Both the position numbers and the translations under genes were made by a program. From contig NZ_LSHB01000004.1 in NCBI RefSeq assembly GCF_001643375.1, positions 47,891 through 111,890 on the forward strand: a DNA stretch of 64,000 bases, given 5' to 3'. The notes under the pieces were generated by a model. It was not told where the DNA came from and made no database searches. It was given only the letters and a program-made list of their open reading frames with translations. The stretch comes from Chryseobacterium sp. FP211-J200 (GTDB taxonomy: Bacteria; Bacteroidota; Bacteroidia; Flavobacteriales; Weeksellaceae). Position 1 is the stretch's first letter. Each line of letters begins with the position of its first letter. Below are positions 7,811 to 16,200 of the stretch, in pieces.

Positions 7811-8416
7811 TTATTTCTTCTCAAATTTATTATTAATGGCAATCAGCGCGGATCCGCTTGCTAAAAATACCAGAAGCATTATTAAAACATTAATGCTGAC
7901 CTGTCCGTAGCCAAGTTTTGAAGCGTTCAGAAAAGGGTAGGGATACCAATTGACAATCGGTCCGCGAATCAATGAATAAATCAAATAAGCGAGCGGAAAG
8001 ATCAACCAATAAAAACCGTTTTTCCAGTTCAGTTTTCCTTTGACCACAAAAAATAGCCAGTACAGAATATATGAAATTGGAATGACGACGTGAAGCATGT
8101 TATCCAAAAATAATTGCCAGCCAATTGGTTTCCAGATGCCACGCAAAACCGTATTGTAAACGACAAAGACGATGAAGATATACAAAGCAATCGCCGTTCT
8201 GACGGATAGTTTTGAACAGAAGATTCCCAGTTTAGTCCTCGCGAAAAAAGTAGAAAATGTGAGGCTTAGCGCAATCAAAGAGTTGCAGAGGATCGTAAAG
8301 TAACTGATCACATTAATGAAGCTATCAGTAGAAATATAGAACTGCAGAATGACGCAAAACCAAGTGGTAACAGCTAATGCAGAAGCAAAGATAAACTTAA
8401 GATTTGGTGGGTTCAT
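7811..8416 (-). CDS. Pr6Pr family integral membrane protein
   Basis: A 201-residue protein with six hydrophobic segments. It carries the family's conserved motifs: SYFTILCNSLIALSLTF near the N-terminus, YNTVLRGIWKP in the middle, and HVVIPISYILYWLFF. The C-terminal YPYPFLNASKLGYGQV is also characteristic. Members are inner-membrane proteins of unknown function, distantly related to FAR-17a/AIG1 proteins. The frame ends in NNKFEKK and the start gives a short soluble N-terminus before the first segment. It stands alone between a pseudogene and ddl. Confidence 0.85.
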   Translation of the reverse strand: MNPPNLKFIFASALAVTTWFCVILQFYISTDSFINVISYFTILCNSLIALSLTFSTFFARTKLGIFCSKLSVRTAIALYIFIVFVVYNTVLRGIWKPIGWQLFLDNMLHVVIPISYILYWLFFVVKGKLNWKNGFYWLIFPLAYLIYSLIRGPIVNWYPYPFLNASKLGYGQVSINVLIMLLVFLASGSALIAINNKFEKK

Positions 8417-8577
8417 TTCTTTTCTGTTAACAGACTGGAAGTTATCATTTTTTTTGTCAAAAGGAGAAGTTCTACAGTCAACTTTCTATTTTGTTTTTTT
8501 TTGTTATTTTAATGATTCAATTTCAGCTGCTATTTAAAATTTGAAAGATTTAATCATCGTTTTTTACATAAAATTTT

Positions 8578-8585
8578 TACATTTG
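8578..8585 (+). promoter_or_regulatory. -7 element for ddl (TACATTTG)
   Basis: TACATTTG fits TAnnTTTG and ends 19 bases before the ddl ATG. Confidence 0.5.
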
Positions 8586-8604
8586 TTTCCAAGATAATTT
8601 TAGA

Positions 8605-9588
8605 ATGAGCAAAAAAAACATAGCCGTCGTAATGGGCGGATATTCTGATGAATACAAAGTTTCCCTGAAAAGTGGACAGTTGATCTTCGATTCTTTGGAT
8701 CGGGAAATTTACAATGTTTATAAAGTGGTCATTCTAAAGGATGAATGGTATTTTCTAGACGAAAACGACAATAAAAAACCCATCAACAAAGCTGATTTTT
8801 CTGCCGACCTTGGAAACGGGGAAAGTTTGAAATTCGATGCTTGTTTCAATATTATCCACGGAACGCCTGGCGAGAACGGAATACTGCAAGCTTATTGGGA
8901 CGCCGTTGGACAAAAATATACAGGTTGTGACTTTTACCAAAGCGCATTGACCTTCAATAAAAAAGATACTTTGGCGGTTCTTTCAAAATACGGAATTCCA
9001 TCAGCGAAAAGTATTTGCCTAAGAAAAGGTGAAGATATCTCTGATGACAAAATCGTAGAAGAGCTTGGATTACCGCTTTTCGTAAAGCCAAATCAAAGTG
9101 GTTCTTCTCTCGGAATTTCTAAAGTGAAAGAAAAAAGCGAACTGAAAACTGCACTTGAAATTGCTTACAAAGAAGACGACGAGATCCTTATCGAAAGCGC
9201 CTTGAACGGAACTGAAGTTTCTGTGGGGGTTTTGGATTACAAAGGTGAAGTCATCGTTCTTGGGATCACGGAGATCATTCCTGACAAAGAGTTCTTTGAT
9301 TACGAGGCCAAATACGAAGGTGCTTCACAGGAGATAACGCCTGCAAGAATTGATGAAGAAACGACAAAAAAAGTCGAAGAAATATCAATTAAGGCATATA
9401 AATCACTTGGAATGAGTGGGTTTTCGAGGTCAGAATTCATTATTGTGGACGGAATACCTTATCTTTTGGAAATGAATACCAATCCTGGGTTTTCTCCGGC
9501 AAGTATTCTACCGCAACAGGCGAAGATCTACGGAATTTCCATCAAAGACCTTTGTGGAAGCGAAGTTGAGAAAGCATTGAAAAAATAA
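8605..9588 (+). CDS. ddl: D-alanine--D-alanine ligase
   Basis: A 327-residue ATP-grasp enzyme of normal length. It joins two D-Ala in the cytoplasm, giving the terminal dipeptide of peptidoglycan stems. Family features in order are the N-terminal VVMGGYSDEYKVSLKSG, FNIIHGTPGENG, LPLFVKPNQSGSSLGI for ATP binding, GTEVSVGVL, and the Mg2+/substrate region EFIIVDGIPYLLEMNTNPGFSPASILP. The spacing is normal and there are no missing motifs. It is followed by a hairpin and then coaD, and has its own -7 element. Confidence 0.96.
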   Translation: MSKKNIAVVMGGYSDEYKVSLKSGQLIFDSLDREIYNVYKVVILKDEWYFLDENDNKKPINKADFSADLGNGESLKFDACFNIIHGTPGENGILQAYWDAVGQKYTGCDFYQSALTFNKKDTLAVLSKYGIPSAKSICLRKGEDISDDKIVEELGLPLFVKPNQSGSSLGISKVKEKSELKTALEIAYKEDDEILIESALNGTEVSVGVLDYKGEVIVLGITEIIPDKEFFDYEAKYEGASQEITPARIDEETTKKVEEISIKAYKSLGMSGFSRSEFIIVDGIPYLLEMNTNPGFSPASILPQQAKIYGISIKDLCGSEVEKALKK

Positions 9589-9597
9589 TATTAATTT

Positions 9598-9627
9598 AGC
9601 CAAAGAAAAGTCTTTGGCTTATTTTTT
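9598..9627 (+). terminator. Intrinsic terminator between ddl and coaD
   Basis: A 9-bp perfect stem (AGCCAAAGA / TCTTTGGCT), a 4-base loop and a T-rich tail. Confidence 0.8.
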
Positions 9628-9641
9628 TAAATCTGAAATAA

Positions 9642-10115
9642 ATGAAAATCGCAGTTTTCCCCGGATCGTTCGATCCTATCACACTTGGACATTACGATAT
9701 TGTAGAGCGCGCCGTTCCGCTGTTTGACAAGATCATCATCGCCATTGGAAAGAATTCTCAAAAAAAATATATGTTCTCGCTGGAGCAACGTAAAGAGTTC
9801 ATTAGAAAATCTTTCGCAAACTTCCCCAATGTAGAAGTGGATGATTTTGAAGGATTGACGATCGATTATTGTAAAAGTAAAAATGTGAATTTCATCTTGA
9901 GAGGCTTACGCAATCCAGCTGACTTCGAATTCGAAAAATCCATTGCACAAACCAACCGGGCTTTGACACGAGAAAACACGATCGAGACCATTTTTCTGTT
10001 GACGTCGTCCGGGAAATCCTACATCAGCAGCAGCATTGTGAGAGAGATCATCTCTTTCGGTGGTAATTATGAGATTATGGTCCCCGATGCGGTGAGAGTG
10101 GAGAAGAAGCAATAA
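9642..10115 (+). CDS. coaD: Pantetheine-phosphate adenylyltransferase
   Basis: A 157-residue nucleotidyltransferase of normal size. It transfers AMP from ATP to 4'-phosphopantetheine, giving dephospho-CoA, the penultimate step of CoA synthesis. Seen in the sequence are GSFDPITLGHYDIVERA with the TxGH motif (His17), AIGKNSQKKYMFSLEQR, LRGLRNPADFEFE and the ISSSIVREI signature near the C-terminus. The start follows the ddl terminator closely; no separate promoter is obvious, so some read-through may supply transcription. Confidence 0.96.
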   Translation: MKIAVFPGSFDPITLGHYDIVERAVPLFDKIIIAIGKNSQKKYMFSLEQRKEFIRKSFANFPNVEVDDFEGLTIDYCKSKNVNFILRGLRNPADFEFEKSIAQTNRALTRENTIETIFLLTSSGKSYISSSIVREIISFGGNYEIMVPDAVRVEKKQ

Positions 10116-10120
10116 AATAA

Positions 10121-10150
10121 AATCCTGAATATTGAAATTCAGGATTTTTT
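10121..10150 (+). terminator. Intrinsic terminator after coaD
   Basis: A 10-bp stem (AATCCTGAAT / ATTCAGGATT) with a short loop and T run. It faces the S41 remnant on the other strand. Confidence 0.8.
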
Positions 10151-10157
10151 ATTTAAA

Positions 10158-10407
10158 TTAATTTTCCAGATAGTCGATTGCAAATTGCAACCGATCTTCC
10201 ACTGATTGATCCAAATAAATATCAGGCTCAATTCTGATGTTATCAATTGGATATTCTGGCAAACGCATCACTTTGTAAGTTGGCAATAGAAGCTGGTATT
10301 CCTGGCATCCAAAATCCGTGTAGATCGCATTCCCATAGTCCAATGCGCCGTAACTTGGGATTCCCATTAGTTTTACTTTCTTGCTTTGTTTGACAATGTA
10401 AAAACAT
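10158..10407 (-). pseudogene. C-terminal remnant of an S41-family peptidase
   Basis: On the minus strand the frame reads QSKKVKLMGIPSYGALDYGN and then VMRLPEYPIDNIRIEPDIYL and SVEDRLQFAIDYLEN, ending in TAA. This matches the last 80 or so residues of Bacteroidota S41 (C-terminal processing type) peptidases, after the catalytic Ser/Lys core. The homologous frame begins right after a TGA near 10408, and everything upstream is replaced by the tRNA terminator and the two tRNA-Phe genes. The catalytic domain is missing, so it cannot be functional. The truncation point lies about 55 bases from a tRNA 3' end, a common integration site. Confidence 0.75.
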
Positions 10408-10427
10408 TTGTTGATTCAAATGCATAA

Positions 10428-10455
10428 ACAAAAAAACCGCCTAAAAATTAGGCGG
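10428..10455 (-). terminator. Terminator of the tRNA-Phe pair
   Basis: A perfect 7-bp stem CCGCCTA/TAGGCGG with a 5-base loop. Read on the minus strand it is followed by a long T run. Confidence 0.85.
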
Positions 10456-10462
10456 TTTTAAG

Positions 10463-10535
10463 TGGTTTCTCCAGGGATCGAACCAGGGACACATGGATTT
10501 TCAATCCATTGCTCTACCAACTGAGCTAAGAAACC
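10463..10535 (-). tRNA. tRNA-Phe (GAA), copy 2
   Basis: 73 bases on the minus strand fold as a cloverleaf. The acceptor stem is GGTTTCT/AGAAACC, the D arm contains AGCTCAGTTGGTAGAGC, the anticodon stem is ATGGA/TCCAT around loop TTGAAAA (anticodon GAA), and the T arm contains GGTTCGATCC. CCA is not encoded. The sequence is identical to the copy at 10605-10677; the two are probably one transcript ending at the hairpin 8 bases downstream. Confidence 0.96.
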
Positions 10536-10604
10536 ATTGTTTTTTTTGAGCAATGAACTCATTTATTAGTTTCAAATGTTAATTATAAAATAAACATTCT
10601 ATTG

Positions 10605-10677
10605 TGGTTTCTCCAGGGATCGAACCAGGGACACATGGATTTTCAATCCATTGCTCTACCAACTGAGCTAAGAAACC
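10605..10677 (-). tRNA. tRNA-Phe (GAA), copy 1
   Basis: The same 73-base cloverleaf with anticodon GAA. It is the promoter-proximal copy, 69 bases upstream of the second. The spacer between them is AT-rich and the flanks differ, so the duplicated unit appears limited to little more than the tRNA gene. Confidence 0.96.
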
Positions 10678-10705
10678 ATCACTCGCATTGTTATTTTGAG
10701 TGGTG

Positions 10706-10713
10706 CAAAAATA
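10706..10713 (-). promoter_or_regulatory. -7 element for the tRNA-Phe pair (TATTTTTG)
   Basis: On the minus strand TATTTTTG lies 28 bases before the first tRNA. A TTTG (-33 element) sits about 20 bases further upstream, a good match to the Bacteroidota promoter layout. Confidence 0.6.
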
Positions 10714-10771
10714 TAGCCTTTATCCTTACGATGCAAATTATATTGGAAATTAGTCAATATTTATACAAAAA

Positions 10772-12616
10772 TCATTGATTTTCAGACGATTTTTTTTCAG
10801 TTTGGGATTTGAAAAAGTCACTCAATTCTTCCAAAACAGGTTTTATCGTATCTTCCGGAAGATCACTGATCCGGATGTACATCAATCCATCAATGGCGTC
10901 GTTGAAGTTTGGATCCACGTTGAAGGCGATCATTTTCGCATTTTGCTTGATATATTTCTTGATCAAAACCGGCAATCTAAGCTCTGGTTCCAGATCGTCT
11001 ATGATCTTATCCAATTTGTTGAGGTCGGCATCAATATCTTCGAAGAACAACGCTTTATCGCGCTCTTTCATCACCACCTTGAATTCATTCTTTGGATGGA
11101 TATATTGCGCAACAGCGGAATCGTAATAATGAGAACGCATAAACTCGATCATCAATGATTTTGAGAATTCAGAAAACTTGTTGCTGATACTCACGCCACC
11201 CATCAGGAATTTGTGTTCCGGATTTCTAAGGCAGACATGGACAATGCCCCGCCAAAGCAAGAATAAAGGAAACGGTTTTTGTTGATACTCGATCGAGATA
11301 TAGGCTCTTCCCATTTCTATTACCTTTCGGAAAAATGGTTGCAATTCCGGATCATATTCGAAGAGTGAACTGGTGTAAAATCCATCTATCCCGAACTTCT
11401 TCATCACTTCGGAGCCCAAAGCCATTCTGTAAGCGCCAACCAGCTTTTTATCAGCATTATCCCAAAGGAAAAGATGGTGATAATGGTTGTCGTACTCGTC
11501 CAGGTCAAAAGGGAGATTAGTCCCTTCGCCAATAGCACGGAAAGTCAATTCTCTTTGACGTCCGATCTCTCTCATGATAAAGGGGATTTCGCCCGATGTT
11601 GTAAAGAATACATCGTAATCGCCGTGCGAGAAAAGTTTCTTGTTTTCTGTACTTTTAAGCGTATTGATTTCGTTCACGATATCTTCTGTTGGTGTTGCAT
11701 CGATGATATTTTGAACGATATTATTTTGTTTCTGCAGCGGAAGCTTGAGTGCCATGTTCGGCAGTTTCAGTTTCTCGGTGATGCTTTTTCTCTTTTCATA
11801 GTAGGACTTCAGCATGTAGACCTTATTGTAAAGATAATCGCCAAGTTCTTCAATAGTTTCCTCCTCTGCCATCTGTTTCACGGAGATTGCTTTTCCGATC
11901 CTGATCCTGATGGGTTTGTCTCTTTTGCGCATCATTTCTGTAGGTAGCATCAGTGTTTGCAGGTCAGGATGTAATTTGGAAACATTATAAAAGATCTTGC
12001 TGTTGGTCGCATGGAAATACATAGGAACCACTGGTACTTTTGCTTTCTTGATAATTTTTAAAGCGGTTTTGCCCCATGGTCTGTCAAGGATCTCGCCGTA
12101 TTCATTATTCTTATTGGAAACCTCGCCAGCGGGAAAAATTCCCAAACAACCACCTTCCGATAAATGTCTGAAAGTTTCTCTCATTCCCGATGAACTGCTG
12201 TATGCGTCTTTCCGCTCTTCAAATGGATTGACAGAGATCACAAAAGGTTCCATCGGTTTGATCTTGGATAGAAGGAAATTTCCCATCACTTTGAAATCCG
12301 GACGAACACTCAAAATGATCTTGCACATCAATATCCCATCCAATGCACCCAAAGGATGATTGGAAACAATGATAAAAGGTCCTGTTTTAGGGATCTTGGA
12401 AAGGTCTTCTGCAAAAACAATATAGCTGAGTTCTTGCGCCTTTACAAACTCATCAAAGAATTCCACACCTTTTGTGTGGATCAATTTGTTATAAAGTGCA
12501 TTGACCTCATTTATTTTGGTAAGATTCATAATAGCGGACGCAACGGGTCTCTTGAGAAAACCAATTTTATCGAGTCCGGCTGCTTTTATCAAGTCTTCTT
12601 TGGAAATTAAGCTCAT
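10772..12616 (-). CDS. Bifunctional OlsF/GlsF-like acyltransferase for aminolipid synthesis
   Basis: A 614-residue fusion. The first half (about 75-290) is a PlsC-type O-acyltransferase with SNHPLGALDG (His87, Asp93; this subfamily has one residue more than the usual HX4D) and GIFPAGEVS. The second half (about 340-570) is a GNAT-like N-acyltransferase of the OlsB type, with YHHLFLWD, LVGAYRMALG, FEYDPELQPFFRKVIEMGRA and LFLLWRGIVHVC. The same two-domain order is known for OlsF of Serratia and flavobacteria, which N-acylates an amino acid and then O-acylates it to an ornithine- or glycine-type lipid. The product's head group cannot be told. It ends a minus-strand pair whose first gene is aspartate kinase, 7 bases upstream. 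Confidence 0.82.
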   Translation of the reverse strand: MSLISKEDLIKAAGLDKIGFLKRPVASAIMNLTKINEVNALYNKLIHTKGVEFFDEFVKAQELSYIVFAEDLSKIPKTGPFIIVSNHPLGALDGILMCKIILSVRPDFKVMGNFLLSKIKPMEPFVISVNPFEERKDAYSSSSGMRETFRHLSEGGCLGIFPAGEVSNKNNEYGEILDRPWGKTALKIIKKAKVPVVPMYFHATNSKIFYNVSKLHPDLQTLMLPTEMMRKRDKPIRIRIGKAISVKQMAEEETIEELGDYLYNKVYMLKSYYEKRKSITEKLKLPNMALKLPLQKQNNIVQNIIDATPTEDIVNEINTLKSTENKKLFSHGDYDVFFTTSGEIPFIMREIGRQRELTFRAIGEGTNLPFDLDEYDNHYHHLFLWDNADKKLVGAYRMALGSEVMKKFGIDGFYTSSLFEYDPELQPFFRKVIEMGRAYISIEYQQKPFPLFLLWRGIVHVCLRNPEHKFLMGGVSISNKFSEFSKSLMIEFMRSHYYDSAVAQYIHPKNEFKVVMKERDKALFFEDIDADLNKLDKIIDDLEPELRLPVLIKKYIKQNAKMIAFNVDPNFNDAIDGLMYIRISDLPEDTIKPVLEELSDFFKSQTEKKSSENQ

Positions 12617-12623
12617 AGTGTTT

Positions 12624-13862
12624 TTACATGGTTACCATTTGGAAGGTTTTTTTGGAGATCTGCTCCAGAAGTACTTTTTTGTCTTTGTAGAATTTCTCTA
12701 ACTTGTCCAATTCCGCATTTCTAACGGTAAACAAGGATACATTTTTCGTCATTTGTGTGATGAAACTCTGCTGTAATTCCTCATTGAATTCATTCGCGGT
12801 TCCGAATTTATCTTCCAAACATAAAGCTAATGAAATTGCTGAATTCTGCATCAAAGAAACTTTAATTTTATATTTTGCCAAAAGGGCGAAGATCAAACTC
12901 ATGTGATCCTCGGCTATGAAAGAGAAATCGCGGGTTTCAACATTCAACAAAGTTTGATTTTCTTTCAGGATGTAACTTTCGATGGATTCATTTTCTGTGG
13001 AATTCCCAACCTTGGTTCCCGGTTCTTTCGGCTCTACAAAGGATTTTACAAAAAATGGAATATTTTTCTGTTTCAATGGCTGCAAAGTTTTTGGGTGGAT
13101 GACAGATGCACCGTAATAAGCCATCTCGATTGCTTCTTCGTAGGAAATGAAGGACAACAATTCTACATTATCAAATTTCCTAGGATCACCGGTCATCACA
13201 CCTGGAACGTCTTTCCAGATCGTCATTTCGTCAGCATTAAGGCAATAAGCGAAAATCGCTGCGGTGTAATCGGAACCTTCACGACCAAGAGTCACTGTAA
13301 AATTATTTGCTTCTGAACCGATAAATCCTTGAGTGACGTAACAATTGATTTTATCCAATTTGGAAATATTCTGTTCTGTTTCCTGCCAGTTGACGATTCC
13401 TTCTCTATAATTGCTGTCGGTTTTGATGTAATCTCTTGCGTCCAACCAATGGTTAAAGAATTGAATTTCATTAAGATATTCGCTTAATATTTTAGAAGAG
13501 ATCATCTCACCACAACTTACAACCTGATCGTAAACGAAGTTGTAATTCGGAGATTTGTTTCTTCGCAAGAAAGAGTCGATGTCATCAAAAAATAATGAGA
13601 TCTCTCCGAAAACCGGGTGGTTTTCTGAAAATAAACCTTTTGCAATGGCGATGTGGTCGTTCTTTATCAGTTCGATCTCCTTCTGGTAATCCTGTTTCTT
13701 GAAATAATATTCGACCACCTTTTCCAAGGCATTCGTCGTTTTTCCCATTGCAGAAACTACCAACAGACATTTTTCAAACCCTTGAGTTTCCAGAACCAAG
13801 GCCACATTTTTCACACCTTCTGCATCTTTTACAGATGCACCACCAAATTTGTAGATTTTCAT
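12624..13862 (-). CDS. Aspartate kinase
   Basis: A monofunctional 412-residue aspartokinase. It phosphorylates aspartate, opening the pathway to lysine, threonine, methionine and diaminopimelate. Present are KFGGASVKD at the N-terminus (usually KFGGTSV), VVSAMGKTTNALE, VVSCGEMISS, TQGFIGSEANNFTVTLGREGSDYTA, and MTIWKDVPGVMTGDPRKF. The C-terminal about 110 residues form a divergent ACT-like regulatory region (DFSFIAEDHMSLIFALLAKYKIKVSLMQNS). Feedback specificity cannot be read. The gene is followed by the acyltransferase with a 7-base gap. No homoserine dehydrogenase domain is fused. Confidence 0.92.
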   Translation of the reverse strand: MKIYKFGGASVKDAEGVKNVALVLETQGFEKCLLVVSAMGKTTNALEKVVEYYFKKQDYQKEIELIKNDHIAIAKGLFSENHPVFGEISLFFDDIDSFLRRNKSPNYNFVYDQVVSCGEMISSKILSEYLNEIQFFNHWLDARDYIKTDSNYREGIVNWQETEQNISKLDKINCYVTQGFIGSEANNFTVTLGREGSDYTAAIFAYCLNADEMTIWKDVPGVMTGDPRKFDNVELLSFISYEEAIEMAYYGASVIHPKTLQPLKQKNIPFFVKSFVEPKEPGTKVGNSTENESIESYILKENQTLLNVETRDFSFIAEDHMSLIFALLAKYKIKVSLMQNSAISLALCLEDKFGTANEFNEELQQSFITQMTKNVSLFTVRNAELDKLEKFYKDKKVLLEQISKKTFQMVTM

Positions 13863-14072
13863 TAGATTTTTAAGACTTAAAGCAGTTGATTTTAATATGA
13901 CAACATTGTTAATTTATTATTAACCCCCAAAAATATCAATAATGAACGAAATATGAAAATTGACATTGATTTTTTTAATGCCTCAGAATGAAACATTAAA
14001 CCATATTAATAAGAATATGATAAGTATCATCAATTAGTGATAAATTTTGTTTTATTTAATTAAAAAATATAA

Positions 14073-14080
14073 TAGTTTTG
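14073..14080 (+). promoter_or_regulatory. -7 element for fbp (TAGTTTTG)
   Basis: TAGTTTTG fits TAnnTTTG and lies 20 bases before the ATG at 14101, with a TTTG at 14046-14049 as a possible -33 element (23-base spacer). It argues against any start upstream of 14101. Confidence 0.5.
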
Positions 14081-14100
14081 TAAATCTGAAAATCAAAAAC

Positions 14101-15120
14101 ATGTCAAAGCAAGCTTTACAAACTCTGGGAGAATTCATCATCGATAAACAGGATGATTTCAAATATTCTACTGGAGAACTTTCCCGTCTTATCAGTTCTA
14201 TCAGAATTGCGACAAAAATCGTCAACCGCGAAGTGAACAAAGCCGGAATTGCGGACATCATTGGGAACGTTGGAAATATGAATATCCAAGGCGAAGATCA
14301 GCAAAAGCTGGATGTTTTGGCCAATGACATCTTCATCGCCGCACTTTCTCAAAGAGAGGTTGTCTGCGGGATTGCATCTGAAGAAAGTGATGATTTCATC
14401 GAGGTTAAATGCACAGAAAACGCACACCTGAGCAAATATGTCGTTCTGATCGATCCTTTGGACGGTTCTTCCAACATCGATGTGAATGTTTCTGTAGGAA
14501 CAATTTTCTCAATTTACAGAAGAGTTTCTGATCCAGGAAGTCCGGTGGAATTGAGAGATTTCTTACAAAAAGGTGTGAATCAGGTGGCTGCAGGTTATGT
14601 GGTTTACGGTTCTTCTACAATGATCGTTTACACAACAGGAAACGGCGTTAATGGATTCACTTTAGATCCTTCGATCGGGACTTATTACTTGTCTCACGAA
14701 AACATCAAGTTTCCAACTACAGGAAAAATCTATTCCATCAACGAAGGAAATTACGCCAAATTCCCTCAAGGTGTGAAAGATTATATCAAATATTGCCAGG
14801 AGGAAGAAGGCGACAGACCTTATACTTCACGTTACATCGGATCTTTGGTTTCCGATTTTCACAGAAATATGTTGAAAGGTGGGATCTACATCTATCCGCA
14901 AACCTCACATTCTCCAAATGGAAAGTTGAGATTGCTGTACGAGGCCAATCCAATGGCTTTCTTGGCTGAACAAGCGGGTGGAAAATGCAGCGACGGTTTC
15001 AAGAGAATCATGGAGATCGAACCGACAGAGTTGCATCAGCGTGTTCCGTTTTTCTGTGGAAGTGCCGCAATGGTAACGCAGGCTGAGGAATTTATGGCAA
15101 AAGCTGTGAGTCAAAACTAG
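14101..15120 (+). CDS. fbp: Fructose-1,6-bisphosphatase, class I
   Basis: A 339-residue cytoplasmic phosphatase that removes the C1 phosphate of fructose-1,6-bisphosphate in gluconeogenesis. Class I hallmarks are [11 protein letters not shown] for metal binding, the [20 protein letters not shown] metal/phosphate motif, [27 protein letters not shown], and [21 protein letters not shown] near the C-terminus. The start at [12 protein letters not shown] is chosen because the -7 element lies just before it; an upstream in-frame TTG would overlap the promoter. A strong terminator follows. Confidence 0.96.
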   Translation: MSKQALQTLGEFIIDKQDDFKYSTGELSRLISSIRIATKIVNREVNKAGIADIIGNVGNMNIQGEDQQKLDVLANDIFIAALSQREVVCGIASEESDDFIEVKCTENAHLSKYVVLIDPLDGSSNIDVNVSVGTIFSIYRRVSDPGSPVELRDFLQKGVNQVAAGYVVYGSSTMIVYTTGNGVNGFTLDPSIGTYYLSHENIKFPTTGKIYSINEGNYAKFPQGVKDYIKYCQEEEGDRPYTSRYIGSLVSDFHRNMLKGGIYIYPQTSHSPNGKLRLLYEANPMAFLAEQAGGKCSDGFKRIMEIEPTELHQRVPFFCGSAAMVTQAEEFMAKAVSQN

Positions 15121-15143
15121 AATTAATTATTTTAAATCATACA

Positions 15144-15170
15144 AAAGACCGATTTCTTCGGTCTTTTCTT
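15144..15170 (+). terminator. Intrinsic terminator after fbp
   Basis: An AAAGACCGA / TCGGTCTTT stem with a 5-base loop, followed by a T-rich tail that runs directly into the menC promoter. Confidence 0.8.
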
Positions 15171-15177
15171 ATTTTTG
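15170..15177 (+). promoter_or_regulatory. -7 element almost touching the menC start codon
   Basis: TATTTTTG ends 4 bases before the ATG at 15182. If transcription starts at the usual distance, the first base would fall at or just inside the start codon, giving a leaderless mRNA. Confidence 0.5.
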
Positions 15178-15181
15178 TAGG

Positions 15182-16189
15182 ATGAAGACTGCAACATTCA
15201 ACCAATATATCTTAAACTTCAAACAGCCAAGTGGAACATCGCGTGGTATTTTGAATACCAAAGAAACTTATTTCATCGAGATCACGGAAGATGACAAAAA
15301 AGGAATTGGAGAATGTGCACTTTTCCGAGGATTGAGTTTTGATGACGATGACGATTATGAAAACGCTTTGGAATGGGCTTGCCGAAATATCAATTTGAGT
15401 TTTGAAGAGTTGCAGGAAGAACTCATCAATCATCCATCGATTATTTTTGGGATCGAACAGGCGCTTGCAAATCTTGATCAAGAAAAAGATATTTATTTCC
15501 CGAGTGATTTTACAGAAGGAAAAGATTCTATCAAGATCAATGGTTTGATTTGGATGGGAAATGCCGATTTTATGCAATCTCAAATTGAGGAAAAACTGAA
15601 AGATCATTTCACGTGCATCAAACTTAAAATTGGTGTTGATTGGAATTCTGAGAAAGAAGTCATCAAATCAATTAGAAATCAATTCCCGAAAGATCAGATT
15701 GAACTTCGCGTGGACGCCAATGGTGCTTTCTCTCCAGAACAGGCAAAATTGGTTTTGGAAGAATTGGCAGAACTGGAAATCCACTCCATCGAACAGCCAA
15801 TACAAGCTGGAAACTGGAAAGCGATGGCCGAACTTTGCAAAAATACGCCAACGCCAATTGCTTTGGACGAAGAACTGATTGGCGTTTTAAATATCGGTTC
15901 CAAAAAAGACCTCCTCACAGAGATCAAGCCTCAATACATTATTCTAAAACCAAGTCTGATCGGCGGTTTTTCAGGCTCTGATGAATGGATCGATCTGGCG
16001 GAAAAAAATAATATCGATTGGTGGATCACCTCCGCATTGGAAAGCAACATTGGTCTAAATGCGATTGCACAATACACCTACCTCAAAAAAAATCCAATGC
16101 CACAAGGTTTGGGAACTGGCGGGCTGTTCACTAATAATTTTCCTACGCCTTTGATCCTGAAAAATGACCATTTGTTTTTTACAATTTGA
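15182..16189 (+). CDS. menC: o-Succinylbenzoate synthase (enolase superfamily)
   Basis: A 335-residue enolase-superfamily enzyme that dehydrates SHCHC to o-succinylbenzoate in menaquinone synthesis. The catalytic KxK is in CIKLKIG. The three metal ligands are in LRVDANGAF (Asp), HSIEQPI (Glu) and IALDEEL (Asp). The second catalytic Lys is in YIILKPSLIGG, and WWITSALESNIGLNAIAQ is the typical MenC C-terminal signature. Some relatives are dipeptide epimerases, but the SALESNIGL motif favours MenC. No other men genes are in the window. The gene probably has a leaderless transcript. Confidence 0.88.
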   Translation: MKTATFNQYILNFKQPSGTSRGILNTKETYFIEITEDDKKGIGECALFRGLSFDDDDDYENALEWACRNINLSFEELQEELINHPSIIFGIEQALANLDQEKDIYFPSDFTEGKDSIKINGLIWMGNADFMQSQIEEKLKDHFTCIKLKIGVDWNSEKEVIKSIRNQFPKDQIELRVDANGAFSPEQAKLVLEELAELEIHSIEQPIQAGNWKAMAELCKNTPTPIALDEELIGVLNIGSKKDLLTEIKPQYIILKPSLIGGFSGSDEWIDLAEKNNIDWWITSALESNIGLNAIAQYTYLKKNPMPQGLGTGGLFTNNFPTPLILKNDHLFFTI

Positions 16190-16200
16190 TGAATTGGAAA

